Shown: piece by piece, positions 45,201 to 55,185 of the stretch | How the letters are laid out: the number at the start of each line of letters is the position of its first letter | Numbering within the stretch: position 1 is the stretch's first letter | Origin: Irpex lacteus | Taxonomy: Eukaryota > Basidiomycota > Agaricomycetes > Polyporales > Irpicaceae | Assembly (NCBI GenBank): GCA_001986395.2 | Contig: MQVO02000010.1 | Span: 1,116,001-1,180,000 of the forward strand | Direction of reading: 5' to 3' | Length of the DNA: 64,000 nucleotides | Translations under genes and position numbers: made by a program | The notes under the pieces: model-generated | The model's database searches: none | What the model saw: only the letters and a program-made list of their open reading frames with translations | Told to the model about the DNA's origin: nothing

Positions 45201-48167
45201 TCGGAGCAAGCCACTTGCCTTGACTATGTACACTGGGTCAAGGAGAAGATACTAGATTCTAAGAAGCCCCAATCAAGTATCAACGATCAACCAGGAGCTC
45301 ATCGGATGCTTCTTGGAACACCCATAGTCATAGAAGATACACCAGCATCACAGCCCTCCAAAGTCTCCCTTCTCACCGAAACTGCCGGTTGGAGAGTGGA
45401 AGTGCAGAGGATCATTTCTGAGTGCAGAAATGTTGGGACCAAATCCTCCGAGACAGAGGAAAATCCGCTGCCCCTCGACGAGATAGACACCTTCTACTCC
45501 GAGATCGAGAATCTTCTCGTGAACCACAACGCCAAGATCGGTAGCGATCTACATCTCGAAGGGGACTCCAAGAATACCAACGTCTATCCCTCCATGTATC
45601 GCTTCGTCTCCAACATTCCCGTGCAGTATCGCTACACTCCGGCAATACACAGCTTTGGTGATCCTTCAACCCAGTTCTATCGTCACTTGGCGCCCTGGGG
45701 TCAGAGTCCTTTGCCGAGCAACCTTGTCTCATTGTATGATGAGCTATTCACGGCAAGTTATGAAGGAAACAATACCAAGATCCAACAGCTATGCATGCCG
45801 CATGGTGGCCATAAGGCGCCTGATACGCCTCTTCAAATCTCCTGCCATTGGGGCGGTTCTTCCGCAGGTACGCCTAGACCATGTTTCAATAAGTCACAAA
45901 TCTGAACTCATCATTCTTCAGGCTATACCCCTTTGCATTTAGCAGTCCTTGCACGCAAGTGGGACACTGTGAAGTTGATACTGGCCATTGCTGTCGCGCA
46001 ATTTAGCCCGAAAGAGCAGACTGATCGTAAGTTTAGCTCAAAGTTCATTTCTTTAGGTGAGGATGTCTTAGCTGTTCGATAGCACCGTTCTGAAGTCTGT
46101 TTCAGATGAGGACACAGATGGGGAAGACTCTAGCAATAGTGACGATGAGGAGATGGAAATTGAGGAAGAGCCCATCAATTTCATCGACATCGCTAAGCGA
46201 ACATCCGAAGTCAGAGTGCAAGTACCTCCCTCTCGTATGCTTAAGACGACGGCCCCATGGCACAACAAGAATGCGAACGAGACTGTCTGGTCCACACCCC
46301 TAACTAAGGCTGTTATAGAAGACGATTTCGAGGCTTTCGTCCAGCTATTAAGTATCGCGCATTCATTGCCCGGCGACGTCTTGGACGCCAGTGCCGTGCT
46401 TAATGATTTGCTCGCACACGATCGACCGGTCATGCTGGACGAATTTATACGCCGAACTGGAGAAGGCATCGATCTCTGGTCCCATCGCATGTCACTGTCG
46501 GAAGACCAAGCTTCTCATGAGACGTCGAGCAAGGTATACCTGGGGCTCAATGTCCATGGGAAGAAGAGGAAGGATCTTGCCACCAAGGGTGACCCCAATG
46601 CTCCTCAGACGTATCAAGGGACCATCGTCCCTTCAGTTTGGACTGCTCTGCGGAATGGGCTGACAGCGACTGTCCGATACCTAGCTAGTGACCAGCCCTT
46701 GCAGCATATCGATTCTACGCATCTGCACACGGCGATGAGAAGGCCAAACTCCTGCAACAGATATCTGATCTTGGTGCTGCTCTGCCCGTATTGCTTGGAT
46801 GGTCTCCGAATGCAGTGAACGAGACAGCGGCAACGGCATCAATCCTGAGCGATCGAGCCGACATGCTCGAGATGCTTTTAACGTTGCGGCCGAAGGAAAC
46901 GCAGGATCAGCTCCAACTTCGGTACGTCCCTCGCGGTAGCTTACCTTTAGCATACTAATAAAGTAATAGGCAACGTACATATGGCTTCAATTCCATCCTT
47001 GCGGCTGTTAGATGGGCAACAGACCCCGCACTGTTCGATACCCTTCTTGCTCACGGAGTGTCACCCATGGAAACCGACGACGACAGGCAAGTATGGGATA
47101 TACAGCCAAAAAAATTTCATTCTAACTCTGGCATATAGGCGCAATATCTATCATGTCCTTTGCGGGAGGGACGTGAGCGACTCGGACTCAAAGCATCTCA
47201 AATTATTCGACTACATTCTCGAGAAGCTTCCCAAAGATGTTACTCGCACCCTGCTCCGCCAGCAGACGAAACAATACGGAGAAACAGTGAGTATTGTTGA
47301 CCTACTTCTCAATTCTGTGGTTTACTCATATTCCTAAAACGTCAGCCGTTGCATATAGCTGTGAAGAAGCAGAACTTGCCTGCCGTAAAGGCTTTGACAC
47401 AGATAGAAGTCGAGCAATATCTCATACGAGACCTGTCTGGTTTAACGCCTCTCCACATCGCCGTGCAACTCAGCAACGTGGATATTACGCGGCTTGTTGC
47501 TACAGCTGGACCCGTCGAAGCACTGACGTTAGAGGATGGAGTTGGGTCAACCCCACTGGAAATCGCTACTCGTCGAGCATTCTCGCAGAAATTGGACTCT
47601 GTTACAGATGCAAGTGCATTGGCGATCAACCGCATTTCTATGAATTGGAAGCTGGATCCACTTGACGTCACCAAGCAGGAGGTAGAGTTACCTCGCTTCA
47701 AGGCTACGTTGGAAACTCTTGCATCGGAGGGCAAACTTCTCAAGGGAACTAGGCTCTGGAAAGAATTGACATCGTTCTTGGAGCGTCTTGAGGCAAAGAT
47801 AGCATCATCGAAGGCCAAACCAGTCATCAAGGAGAAGGAGTTTAAGACGGTTCGCGGTCGTTCTCAAACTTTGCGGGTTGTAAGAGAAGCGATAGAGGCG
47901 CGCCCCGGGCTGCGTCGCTTAGTCCATCTTTCTGATGTTCATATCTCTGTGAACAAGGGATTGGAGCCATACAAGAATGTGCAGGGAGAGAAGAGCAAGA
48001 ACGACGACGACGAGGACCCCTCTGAGGACACCCCCCAGCCGTCCTTACCACAAACTATGATACGCCGCTCAGCACCGAGTACTGGTCAAACAGATCTCTG
48101 TATGTATAGATTGCTTACCTTTTGTATACATAATCAATGCACCGCTGCCTCCTTCTCATATGTATAA
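42218..48167 (+). CDS. Large ankyrin-repeat protein with N-terminal nucleotidyltransferase-like signature; two apparent frameshifts
   Basis: A multi-exon gene. The N-terminal domain (about residues 100-280) has VIAAGGAV followed by SDVDLFLYG, the hG[GS]...DhD pattern of nucleotidyltransferase folds, then PWDVTCIRTKHTV, YPYRAVQIVLRLY, a GFDVDAPCCAFDG block and RRSPSYEVRLAKYASR. I recognise it as a conserved block of fungal ankyrin proteins. Ankyrin repeats follow (GRTPLQVATLSQAVDIAIDL, SPLHYAVMSGSSAALDLLL, TPLHLAVLARKWDTVKLIL, TPLHIAVQLSNVDITRLV) with acidic insertions. Introns are 46-60 bp. There is a 16-nt exon at 43537-43552 and a GC-AG intron at 47087-47138. Two one-base losses break the frame, at about 44906 and 46700, and conserved sequence resumes in the next frame. 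Either it is a recent pseudogene or these are sequence errors. The start was chosen from the TATA position and N-terminal similarity. Confidence 0.75.
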
Positions 48168-48432
48168 TGTGATTCTCCCCTCTCCGCCTACAATTTGCAA
48201 TTATCTGCGCTCACTCCGGGTCTGTTCTACGACACTCGTTTGATCACAGGCGAAATACTAATTACAACTTAGCCACCATGGCGGTACACACTCATTTATA
48301 AGACAATGCTGACAGCAGCTAGACGAATCAAAGCATTTGAACATATATATGCATACTAGGACCAATGACCTGTACCGAGTGCGTGCGATCAACATGTAAA
48401 CACAGAAGGACCTGGTTCAGCATGAAAGGCAG
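48168..48432. other. Convergent intergenic region (ankyrin gene / AA9 gene)
   Basis: 265 bp between two convergent stop codons. No gene or repeat was seen. Confidence 0.4.
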
Positions 48433-49440
48433 TTAACATATGTAATCAAGGTCATCGAATAAAGGAGGGGACTGACCAGGAATCGTGTAGTTTGTGACCG
48501 GTGGATAGTAGATGCTGAGCGTGATACCTGGATCGGTGCCATGGTACGCTCCTGGGAAGCTCACCGTCGCTGGGGTCTTTGTGCCAGTCCCACCTGTAAT
48601 TTGGAGTTGTGCACACTCCATATAGAATTGAGCTCCCGGGTATGAACCCGCAGCATGCAAAGCTAATGTGTCACGAGAAGACGAGGGAATGGGTCAGAAT
48701 AAATGATATGTAAGAGGCAAAAGAAAAGCGTACCGATAATCTCATGCCTAAGCAGATACTGTCCGGACGCAATGCACTGGGGGATCGTGAAGCTAACCTT
48801 GCCCTTGTTAGCAATGAGCGTATCCACCGCCCACTTTCCTGTCGAAGGATTGAAGCCATCTTCGTGAATCTTGAACCATTGAAGACCGGTAACTGTCGAT
48901 TGTGTTGCATCAGGTACCTTCGCACTGTTGTGAACATGATCACAATGAGTTATGACCGAGCGGATCATGTACTAAGATAGAGGTGCCCTCACAGGTAAGT
49001 GATGACAGGCCCCTTGTGGGAGGAGTCGATCGGGTCTTGCGAATCACCAGCGACTTGGTTCAGGGTGTGGTGCCACTAGTATAAGAGTAAGCGTCATGAG
49101 TTCCGAGTGGAGGTTCAAATAAAGGTGCAACGTACCTCAGCCGTGAGCGTAGAGCCAGCAGGGGCAGTAATGACTGCCTTAGATACGGGCTGGTGGTATG
49201 GATTGATACCTCCGTTGCAGATGATGTCGTTTGAAGTCACATCCGTGATAGGCTAAACAAATAATGGTTCGACCCGGGCACGACGGAGGATGAAATAGGA
49301 CATACACCGTCATAGTCTGGTGCACGAATGCCAACGAGTTCGCCCTGGTCTGCGCCATTGACGTACAATTTCTGGAAGATGGTGTGGGCAGAGCCGGAGC
49401 CGAGAAGGAGAGCAAGGGAGAGCAAGGATTTCGTCGACAT
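48433..49440 (-). CDS. AA9 lytic polysaccharide monooxygenase (formerly GH61), secreted
   Basis: Five exons (49440-49306, 49252-49136, 49075-48993, 48924-48734, 48662-48433) encode 251 residues. An 18-residue signal peptide ([18 protein letters not shown]) is followed directly by HTIF, so the mature protein begins with the copper-binding His1. The second histidine-brace residue lies in EWHHTLNQ. The conserved [18 protein letters not shown] and [14 protein letters not shown] segments (with the axial Tyr) are present. AA9 enzymes oxidatively cleave crystalline cellulose and some hemicelluloses with copper and peroxide or oxygen. There is no C-terminal carbohydrate-binding module. A TATA box lies about 58 bp upstream. 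It supports a plant-cell-wall-degrading lifestyle. Confidence 0.95.
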
Positions 49441-49497
49441 CGCGGCGTTGGAGTGATGAGAAAAGGCCCCTGGAGCTACCGACTGATAGGACCCCGC

Positions 49498-49503
49498 TTT
49501 ATA
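49498..49503 (-). promoter_or_regulatory. TATA box of the AA9 gene
   Basis: TATAAA on the minus strand, about 58 bases before the ATG at 49440. This is a plausible core promoter spacing for a regulated secreted enzyme. Confidence 0.6.
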
Positions 49504-50398
49504 GGAAGCAGCGAACTAACACCAGAAACAAATTGAGGCAATTCAGCCTAGCGCCTCCTTCCTTCCGTCGTTCGGATCGTCACTGAACATACGTGATGTG
49601 CGGGGAAATCAATGCCATATAGCATCAAGACCTGTTTCTCCAGCTGTTATGTTGAAGCTTTATCATGAACCAATAACGTTTCTGTACCTGTTGCTAGTCG
49701 ATTAGGCAATACAAGAATGTGGAAGAATGTCGGCGCACATTAGTATTCAGCGCGATGGGAAAATGGGAGGTTGGCGAAGTTTTCGAGAACCTTATCCGGT
49801 CGATGTGCTTTTGTGCACTGCTTTGTGGAGATGAGACATTACGCGTCATCCAATGTGTGGGATAATCCTATATAACGCCTAGAAGGGCTCTCGTACACCA
49901 CTTCGCATGATTCTCCGAGACTCATGGACATGAGAGATAACGCGGAAGTCTGCACAATTGAGCGCTGATCACAAGGTAAAGGATCCCCTCACCCGGTGTA
50001 AAGCATGCTTGGATCCAATGAATCGATCATACTTGCTATGCATTGTCAAGCTGAAAAGGAGTTAGCTTGAGAGACGAGCCATGTACGCCATGCCGAACTG
50101 TGGACAGAACGTACTAGTGCTTGACCTACCATTAGGGTGTGTTAACTTGACACTATCCACTGTCTCGACGATCGTGGGCATAGCGTTACTTCTGCGTGAT
50201 GCTGATGTTGATTCGAAATAATCGTAAATGCACTGCTTAGTGCGTGGAGCACAGACAAGTTGTTGCAGCTACTACTCAACGAGCTTGGAACTTGTTTCGA
50301 TTTCTCTATCAAACTAATCAAAGCTGGGGTAAGTTCGCAATAAGAGCATGATAGAGCGATCACTATACATGAAAACAGACGTACCGTAGCAAGTAGAA
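49504..50398. other. Intergenic region between AA9 promoter and zinc-finger gene
   Basis: About 900 bp containing the AA9 upstream region and the 3' flank of the zinc-finger gene. Short open frames only, and no repeat recognised. A second TATATAA-like motif occurs near 49870 with no gene in reach. Confidence 0.35.
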
Positions 50399-51177
50399 TC
50401 AATCGTTCAGGCTACTACCAGCACCCAGGGAGGATGGAATAGAACCAGCAGTAGAAGTGTCACCCTCGCTCTCACCACTGACGTCCTCGGGCTCCGGGCT
50501 ACTTCTCTGTGTAGCCTCTAATAGGCGTCCGGAATGTATTCTACTGTGTCTGCGCATGTTGCTCTCCACATTAAACCTTCATCCACAACCTTCAAATGGA
50601 CAGAGATACGCTATGATAAAAATAGGTCAAGACTCTTCGATCGAAGTTGGGCATGAAGGCCGCGCAAAACAGGGAAGAGACGATTAAGCTCACGTTTTTC
50701 GCCTGTGTGGCTATTCAAGTGAATCTGTATTAAATAGCGAAGAGTCGTCACCACGCTGAGAGACTAGGAAGAAACCGTACTCACCTCGAGGCTACTTGGC
50801 CGCGTAAAGCTTTTGCCACAGTAACTGCATTCATATCGCCCTGAAATGCTATTCGCCGTGAGAGCAGGAAGAGTCACCGTTACGACTCTGGGTGCTCCGT
50901 CAATGGTTCCCTGTTGAGTCTCCTGTGTTGGAGTGGTTGAGCGAGAGCGCCATCCTCGCCATCCTTGAGGTTGTTGAGGCTGGGAATACTGATTGCGGGA
51001 AGAATTCCCAGATCTTGACTGGTGACGATGAGCTGACATCGATCTGTCACGAGTCCGAGATAAACTGCGGGAATGAGATCGAGAGATGGACATTGATGCT
51101 CGGCGACGGAGTGTTCGGCCACGGGAGTAGCTTGAACCGTCGACATCCGGGCCTGAGGGGTAAGGAGACTGAAGCAT
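50399..51177 (-). pseudogene. C2H2 zinc-finger gene with an in-frame TGA in the second finger
   Basis: The first exon (51177 to about 50785, possibly extended upstream) is Ser/Arg-rich. It ends in finger 1, CSYCGKSFTRPSSLE, completed after an intron as IHLNSHTGEK. After a second intron, PYLCPFEGCG follows directly, giving the canonical TGEKPY linker. A TGA (50581-50579) then interrupts the finger, but RFNVESNMRRHSRIH and a further 35 acidic/Ser-rich codons remain open to a stop at 50399. In related fingers the position is usually Arg/Lys, so a CGA-to-TGA change would explain it. Fungal two-finger C2H2 proteins are usually transcription factors. The alternatives are a recent nonsense allele, a sequence error or a naturally truncated protein with one complete finger. 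Confidence 0.65.
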
Positions 51178-51528
51178 CGAAAAAGGCCATAAGGCAACTG
51201 AAGGGCTCTCTTGTCGTGGGGGCTCGTGCTGAGTGGGCGTCAGGTGAGGTCAACACGGTATGAAAGACGAATAAGACGCACGCTTGCTTCTATAAAATAG
51301 TCGGAACGGCCGCGAGCGATTCGACCCACTATGAAAGAACGTGAAGCAGGAGCGACGGTGCATGCAAGAAGTGCTAAGTACCTTTGGCAGCATCAATGAA
51401 TAATTCGGGATGTTGTTCCTCCAGCACGAAACGAACTGATGAGTGGAATTGACGATTCTTCCCGTGGAGATCAGCGTGGAATCCGCACGAAGACACGACG
51501 ATCAAATTCTCACAGGCAACATCGACTT

Positions 51529-52835
51529 GACGTCTACGTCACTGGCGAGCGAAAGCTCTGCATCGGATGTCTAGTAGTTGCTTGACTTAATGTTTATTCT
51601 TATCAGTATAGTGTACCAACACACGTACTTCCAGAATATAATCAAGCACGTCATCTAATGCAGTTCGCGGCTACCCAAAAAATTGAATTGATATCAGCAA
51701 GCCTCCCCAGATTCAGCTCGCACTCAAACTCACCGAAAGAGTCTTCGTTTCTCGTTCAACGTCTGCGTACGTGACAGGCAATGGCCCACTATCGCCGTCA
51801 TATGCACTGTCATCTCTACCCAGGAATGGCGGGTCTGCATTCGCCCTAATCTTCTTGGGCAAGAGAACCCGGTGTTTGATCTTGTAGTAGCTCAGAAACA
51901 CGCATTGATCTTTTGGAAAGCTCAATACGTCCGAAGAGGCCGGTGACAGATGGTTAATGGGTACTGAGTCGACTTCCATAGCATCCGAGGTCTGTGATGT
52001 AGAGGATCGTCCACCGTACAGCTCTGCGGGATGTTGGGAGGAAGAGCGCAGAGGGTCACTCCGCTGCTCGCACTTGTGATATCTTGCATGTTCGGAGGAC
52101 AACTTGAGACCTACACCTCCAAACGTCCCCAGCTGTCCACCGAGACTGACGCCATGGGCACGATCGACCTTTCCGAGGAAGGCACCAACGGTCCAAGCCG
52201 ATGTCTTGACTGTCCCTCTGACAAGGATGATATCTTCTTTCTCGCATCGTATACCTAGTGTTTGCGGATCGGTTGCGAACGTGTACCAGCTTTCGTGATT
52301 CTGTAGCATGTATTCCTCGAATTGGACGTTCGGCTCAATTCAAGTGTCTGTAGCGTGGTCTTTGAGAATGAGAAATGCACCGCAGTGCGTTTGACACTTG
52401 AATGTGTAAGACAACTCTGCGCCCACAAAACCGGCGACGTTTCTGAAGGTAAGGTAAGTCATGACGGAAGCATTGTACATTCAGCACACTATGAACTCAC
52501 ACAGATGCACACGCTTCCATGGCCCGGCTCTCTACACCTTCGCTGCACAGCGGCCCCGGATCCAAGGCCTGTTCCTTCACGCACCGCAAATCCTCGTTGA
52601 ACACGAGAGGGGAGAAACCTGCAGGTACTCCTCCCGCATTCCACTCATGATGGGAATCGACGGTGACGTTGAGCAACCTACGGAATCCTCCGCGCGTGTC
52701 GATGTAGCCCACATCACCTAGTTGAACATCTTGCGTGCGACCATCGAAACTTGTCCTGGGTTCTGGATACCACAGTGGATGTCCATGACCGTACGTGTAT
52801 AGTTGCTCGGCATATACCGTGGCTGCGAGACCCAT
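51529..52835 (-). pseudogene. Decayed paralogue (E1) of the uncharacterised gene at 55186-57660
   Basis: Starts at 52835 with MGLAATVYAEQLYTYGHGHP and continues with LGDVGYIDTRGGF. It aligns with the intact paralogue's MELAATVYAEQLRSYGYGHP and LGDVGYFDEDGGF. The second exon keeps GAELSYTFKCQTHCGAFLIL but has an in-frame TGA at about 52340. The splice donor available at the end of exon 1 (TCT|GTGAGT) does not match the phase used by the paralogue. Downstream the frame is open again (MLQNHESWYTFATD, then ILVRGTVKTSAWTVGAFLGK). Small exons corresponding to DDVLDYILE (about 51670-51632) and SDAELSLASDVDV (about 51570-51530) are still recognisable. The stop and the phase conflict together indicate a pseudogene. 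Confidence 0.7.
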
Positions 52836-53431
52836 GGAGGACAATGTGGGCTCGTTGTAGAGAGACAAAAAGTGACAGTTTATACGGGCTTGTGGTGTTG
52901 TGGTTTTCCTGTGCGAAGGACGTGAGAATAGAACATGGTAGCACTGCAAGGCTATGCAATGAGGGTTGAATACTAATCACGTAGAGCGTTGAAACTAGGT
53001 TTGATATGGAACATACATAGAACGTACCATTGTACCGCGCTCGTCGCTGTACGTCCAGTCAGAATGCAACACTCTGGTACGGTTCTTCTATTCATAGCTA
53101 TAGAATAATCGCCTGCCGCTACGTCTCCTGTATCAAAGACTCGACAGTCAATGCACTTTAATGCATCTAATCAACTGAACTTTGGTAGCACTGCCAGTGT
53201 AACCTCAGGCTCGGAGTCTGAGTACTTTTGGGCAGCTTGTACTCACCTAATTCTTACGCCAGCTTTAAAGAAGGGAGCAGTACGGTTGTCGAATGTGCTT
53301 GCTGATGTAGCAATCACACTGTACTGTTAAGTAAATAGCTCTAAATGCGAAGTGTAGTGGTCATATGTGCGAGCGGGAGTCGGCCAGCAGCTGCCGACCT
53401 TGAGTGTGACGCATGTGACGCGTTATAGCCA
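52836..53431. other. Upstream region of E1, left flank of the nested element
   Basis: About 600 bp with the presumed E1 promoter. No gene. A possible T-rich patch lies near 53330. Confidence 0.35.
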
Positions 53432-53439
53432 TGTGTAGC

Positions 53440-54539
53440 TAGTGTTGCGTCGAGTCGAGTCGAGTCGAGTCGAGTCCGTCCAACTCGGTCCAACTCGAAA
53501 AGCGAGTTCGAGCGAGTCGAGTCGGGCGAGTCGACTCGCGAGTCGGATCACGAGACTCGGATTTGTCCGTAAATCATCGAGACACTCCTGTTACTCGACG
53601 TAGGAGCACCCTTATGTTAGTTTTTGTACAGAACATTATCCAGGCTACACCTAAATGGCATCTACTTAGTATCCCGTGAAGTAAAATTGGGTATAACGGG
53701 ATGTATATGCATAAACTAGACCAAGGCAGCGATCTACTACTATCATATTGGCGCTCGATTGATTTCATCTGGCAACTAGTGTTGTCCACGAGTCGAGTCT
53801 GACTCGCGAGTCAACTCGACTTGCGAGTCCGCTTAGCAGAACTCTGAAATCGAGTCGAGTCGAGTCCCCGACTCGGGTCGACTCGCGAGTCGTTGATGGA
53901 TGACCTATATCGCTCGTCATTGGACAATCAGTGGTTTTCTTCTGGCATCAGTCCATTTACGTCATTGAGAACGTTTGGTTTGGGCGTTGCCAGATGAAAT
54001 CAATCGAGCGCCAATATGATAGTAGTAGATCGCTGCCTTGGTCTAGTTTATGCATATACATCCCGTTATACCCAATTTTACTTCACGGGATACTAAGTAG
54101 ATGCCATTTAGGTGTAGCCTGGATAATGTTCTGTACAAAAACTAACATAAGGGTGCTCCTACGTCGAGTAACAGGAGTGTCTCGATGATTTACGGACAAA
54201 TCCGAGTCTCGTGATCCGACTCGCGAGTCGACTCGCCCGACTCGACTCGCTCGAACTCGCTTTTCGAGTTGGACCGAGTTGGACGGACTCGACTCGACTC
54301 GACTCGACTCGACGCAACACTACTGGCAACGCCCAAACCAAACGTTCTCAATGACGTAAATGGACTGATGCCAGAAGAAAACCACTGATTGTCCAATGAC
54401 GAGCGATATAGGTCATCCATCAACGACTCGCGAGTCGACCCGAGTCGGGGACTCGACTCGACTCGATTTCAGAGTTCTGCTAAGCGGACTCGCAAGTCGA
54501 GTTGACTCGCGAGTCAGACTCGACTCGTGGACAACACTA
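53440..54539 (+). mobile_element. hAT-type miniature element (outer copy), 546 bp, split by an inverted copy of itself
   Basis: The ends TAGTGTTG (53440) and CAACACTA (to 54539) are perfect inverted repeats. They are flanked by an 8 bp target-site duplication TGTGTAGC at 53432-53439 and 54540-54547. An 8 bp duplication and TAGTGTTG-like ends are the signature of hAT transposons. The subterminal regions are packed with GAGTC/GACTC repeats. Removing the inner insertion and one of its 8 bp duplications leaves exactly 546 bp. No transposase is encoded; a 65-codon open frame occurs in each copy but has no recognised function, so the element is non-autonomous. Confidence 0.9.
53777..54322 (-). mobile_element. 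hAT-type miniature element (inner copy), 546 bp, inserted in opposite orientation
   Basis: Starts TAGTGTTGTCCACGAG and ends GACGCAACACTA. It is flanked by a perfect 8 bp duplication CTGGCAAC (53769-53776 and 54323-54330), which occurs once, uninterrupted, in the inner copy itself (read inversely near 53984). It is the reverse complement of the outer copy, has the same length, and shows no difference noticed by eye. This implies very recent activity. Confidence 0.9.
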
Positions 54540-54547
54540 TGTGTAGC

Positions 54548-55185
54548 AGTCTGTGACTGATCGCATTGACGTCACGGCTAACCCGAGATGCAATCGGCCA
54601 CGGCCACATGCATGGTCATGGCAGTGCCAATGCCAATGGACGCACCTAACAACGCCGACGTACCACAACTTGCGAGTCTGCACCGATGGTCCTGCGCATC
54701 ATAAGTTTGTGGTCAGTGCATGCTTAGTTTGACTTTTATAGACCGATTCAGATAGCTTACATCAGCAAACTTGTAGCGACAATGCTGAAGTACTGATTCG
54801 GATCACCATGAGCAAACAGGAAGCCCGCCGTACTTGCTCGATGAGCCAACTCAGTCACTGTCTTGCGTTGGAACAAGCAGCTCGAATTTTGGCATCGTCT
54901 ACGCATGCGAATCGCATGCAAACATGGCACTGCAAATGCAGTACACACATATGCTACGTTGATACGCGCTCTCATTACATAGTTGTCGTGGCTCAAGTTC
55001 TTGACATGTCTGCGGAATGAGGTACGTTCATGTTTACATTCGTGCACAGCTCTTCTTTCCACTTATTCCCACGTTTGTCTGTATAGCCCAGCCATGGCAA
55101 TGCTCAAAGAGCATATCTAGTGAACCTTTGCACACTTCTTCCCTCCCCCTGCTCTCGCACAACCTCGTCTCCAAGGCCGACAATA
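54548..55185. other. Promoter-side region of the intact paralogue
   Basis: About 640 bp. Short open frames on both strands are not supported by any motif. It includes the presumed promoter of the gene starting at 55186. Confidence 0.35.

Noticed and set aside
53574..54188. A 65-codon open frame present in both copies of the nested element (MKSIERQYDSSRSLP...)
   Set aside because: It lies entirely within the miniature transposon, has no similarity to a transposase, and occurs twice only because the element is duplicated.
53440..54539. A single long palindrome or foldback element
   Set aside because: The segment order A-B-A'-B' is not a simple palindrome. The two perfect 8 bp target duplications show nested insertion instead.
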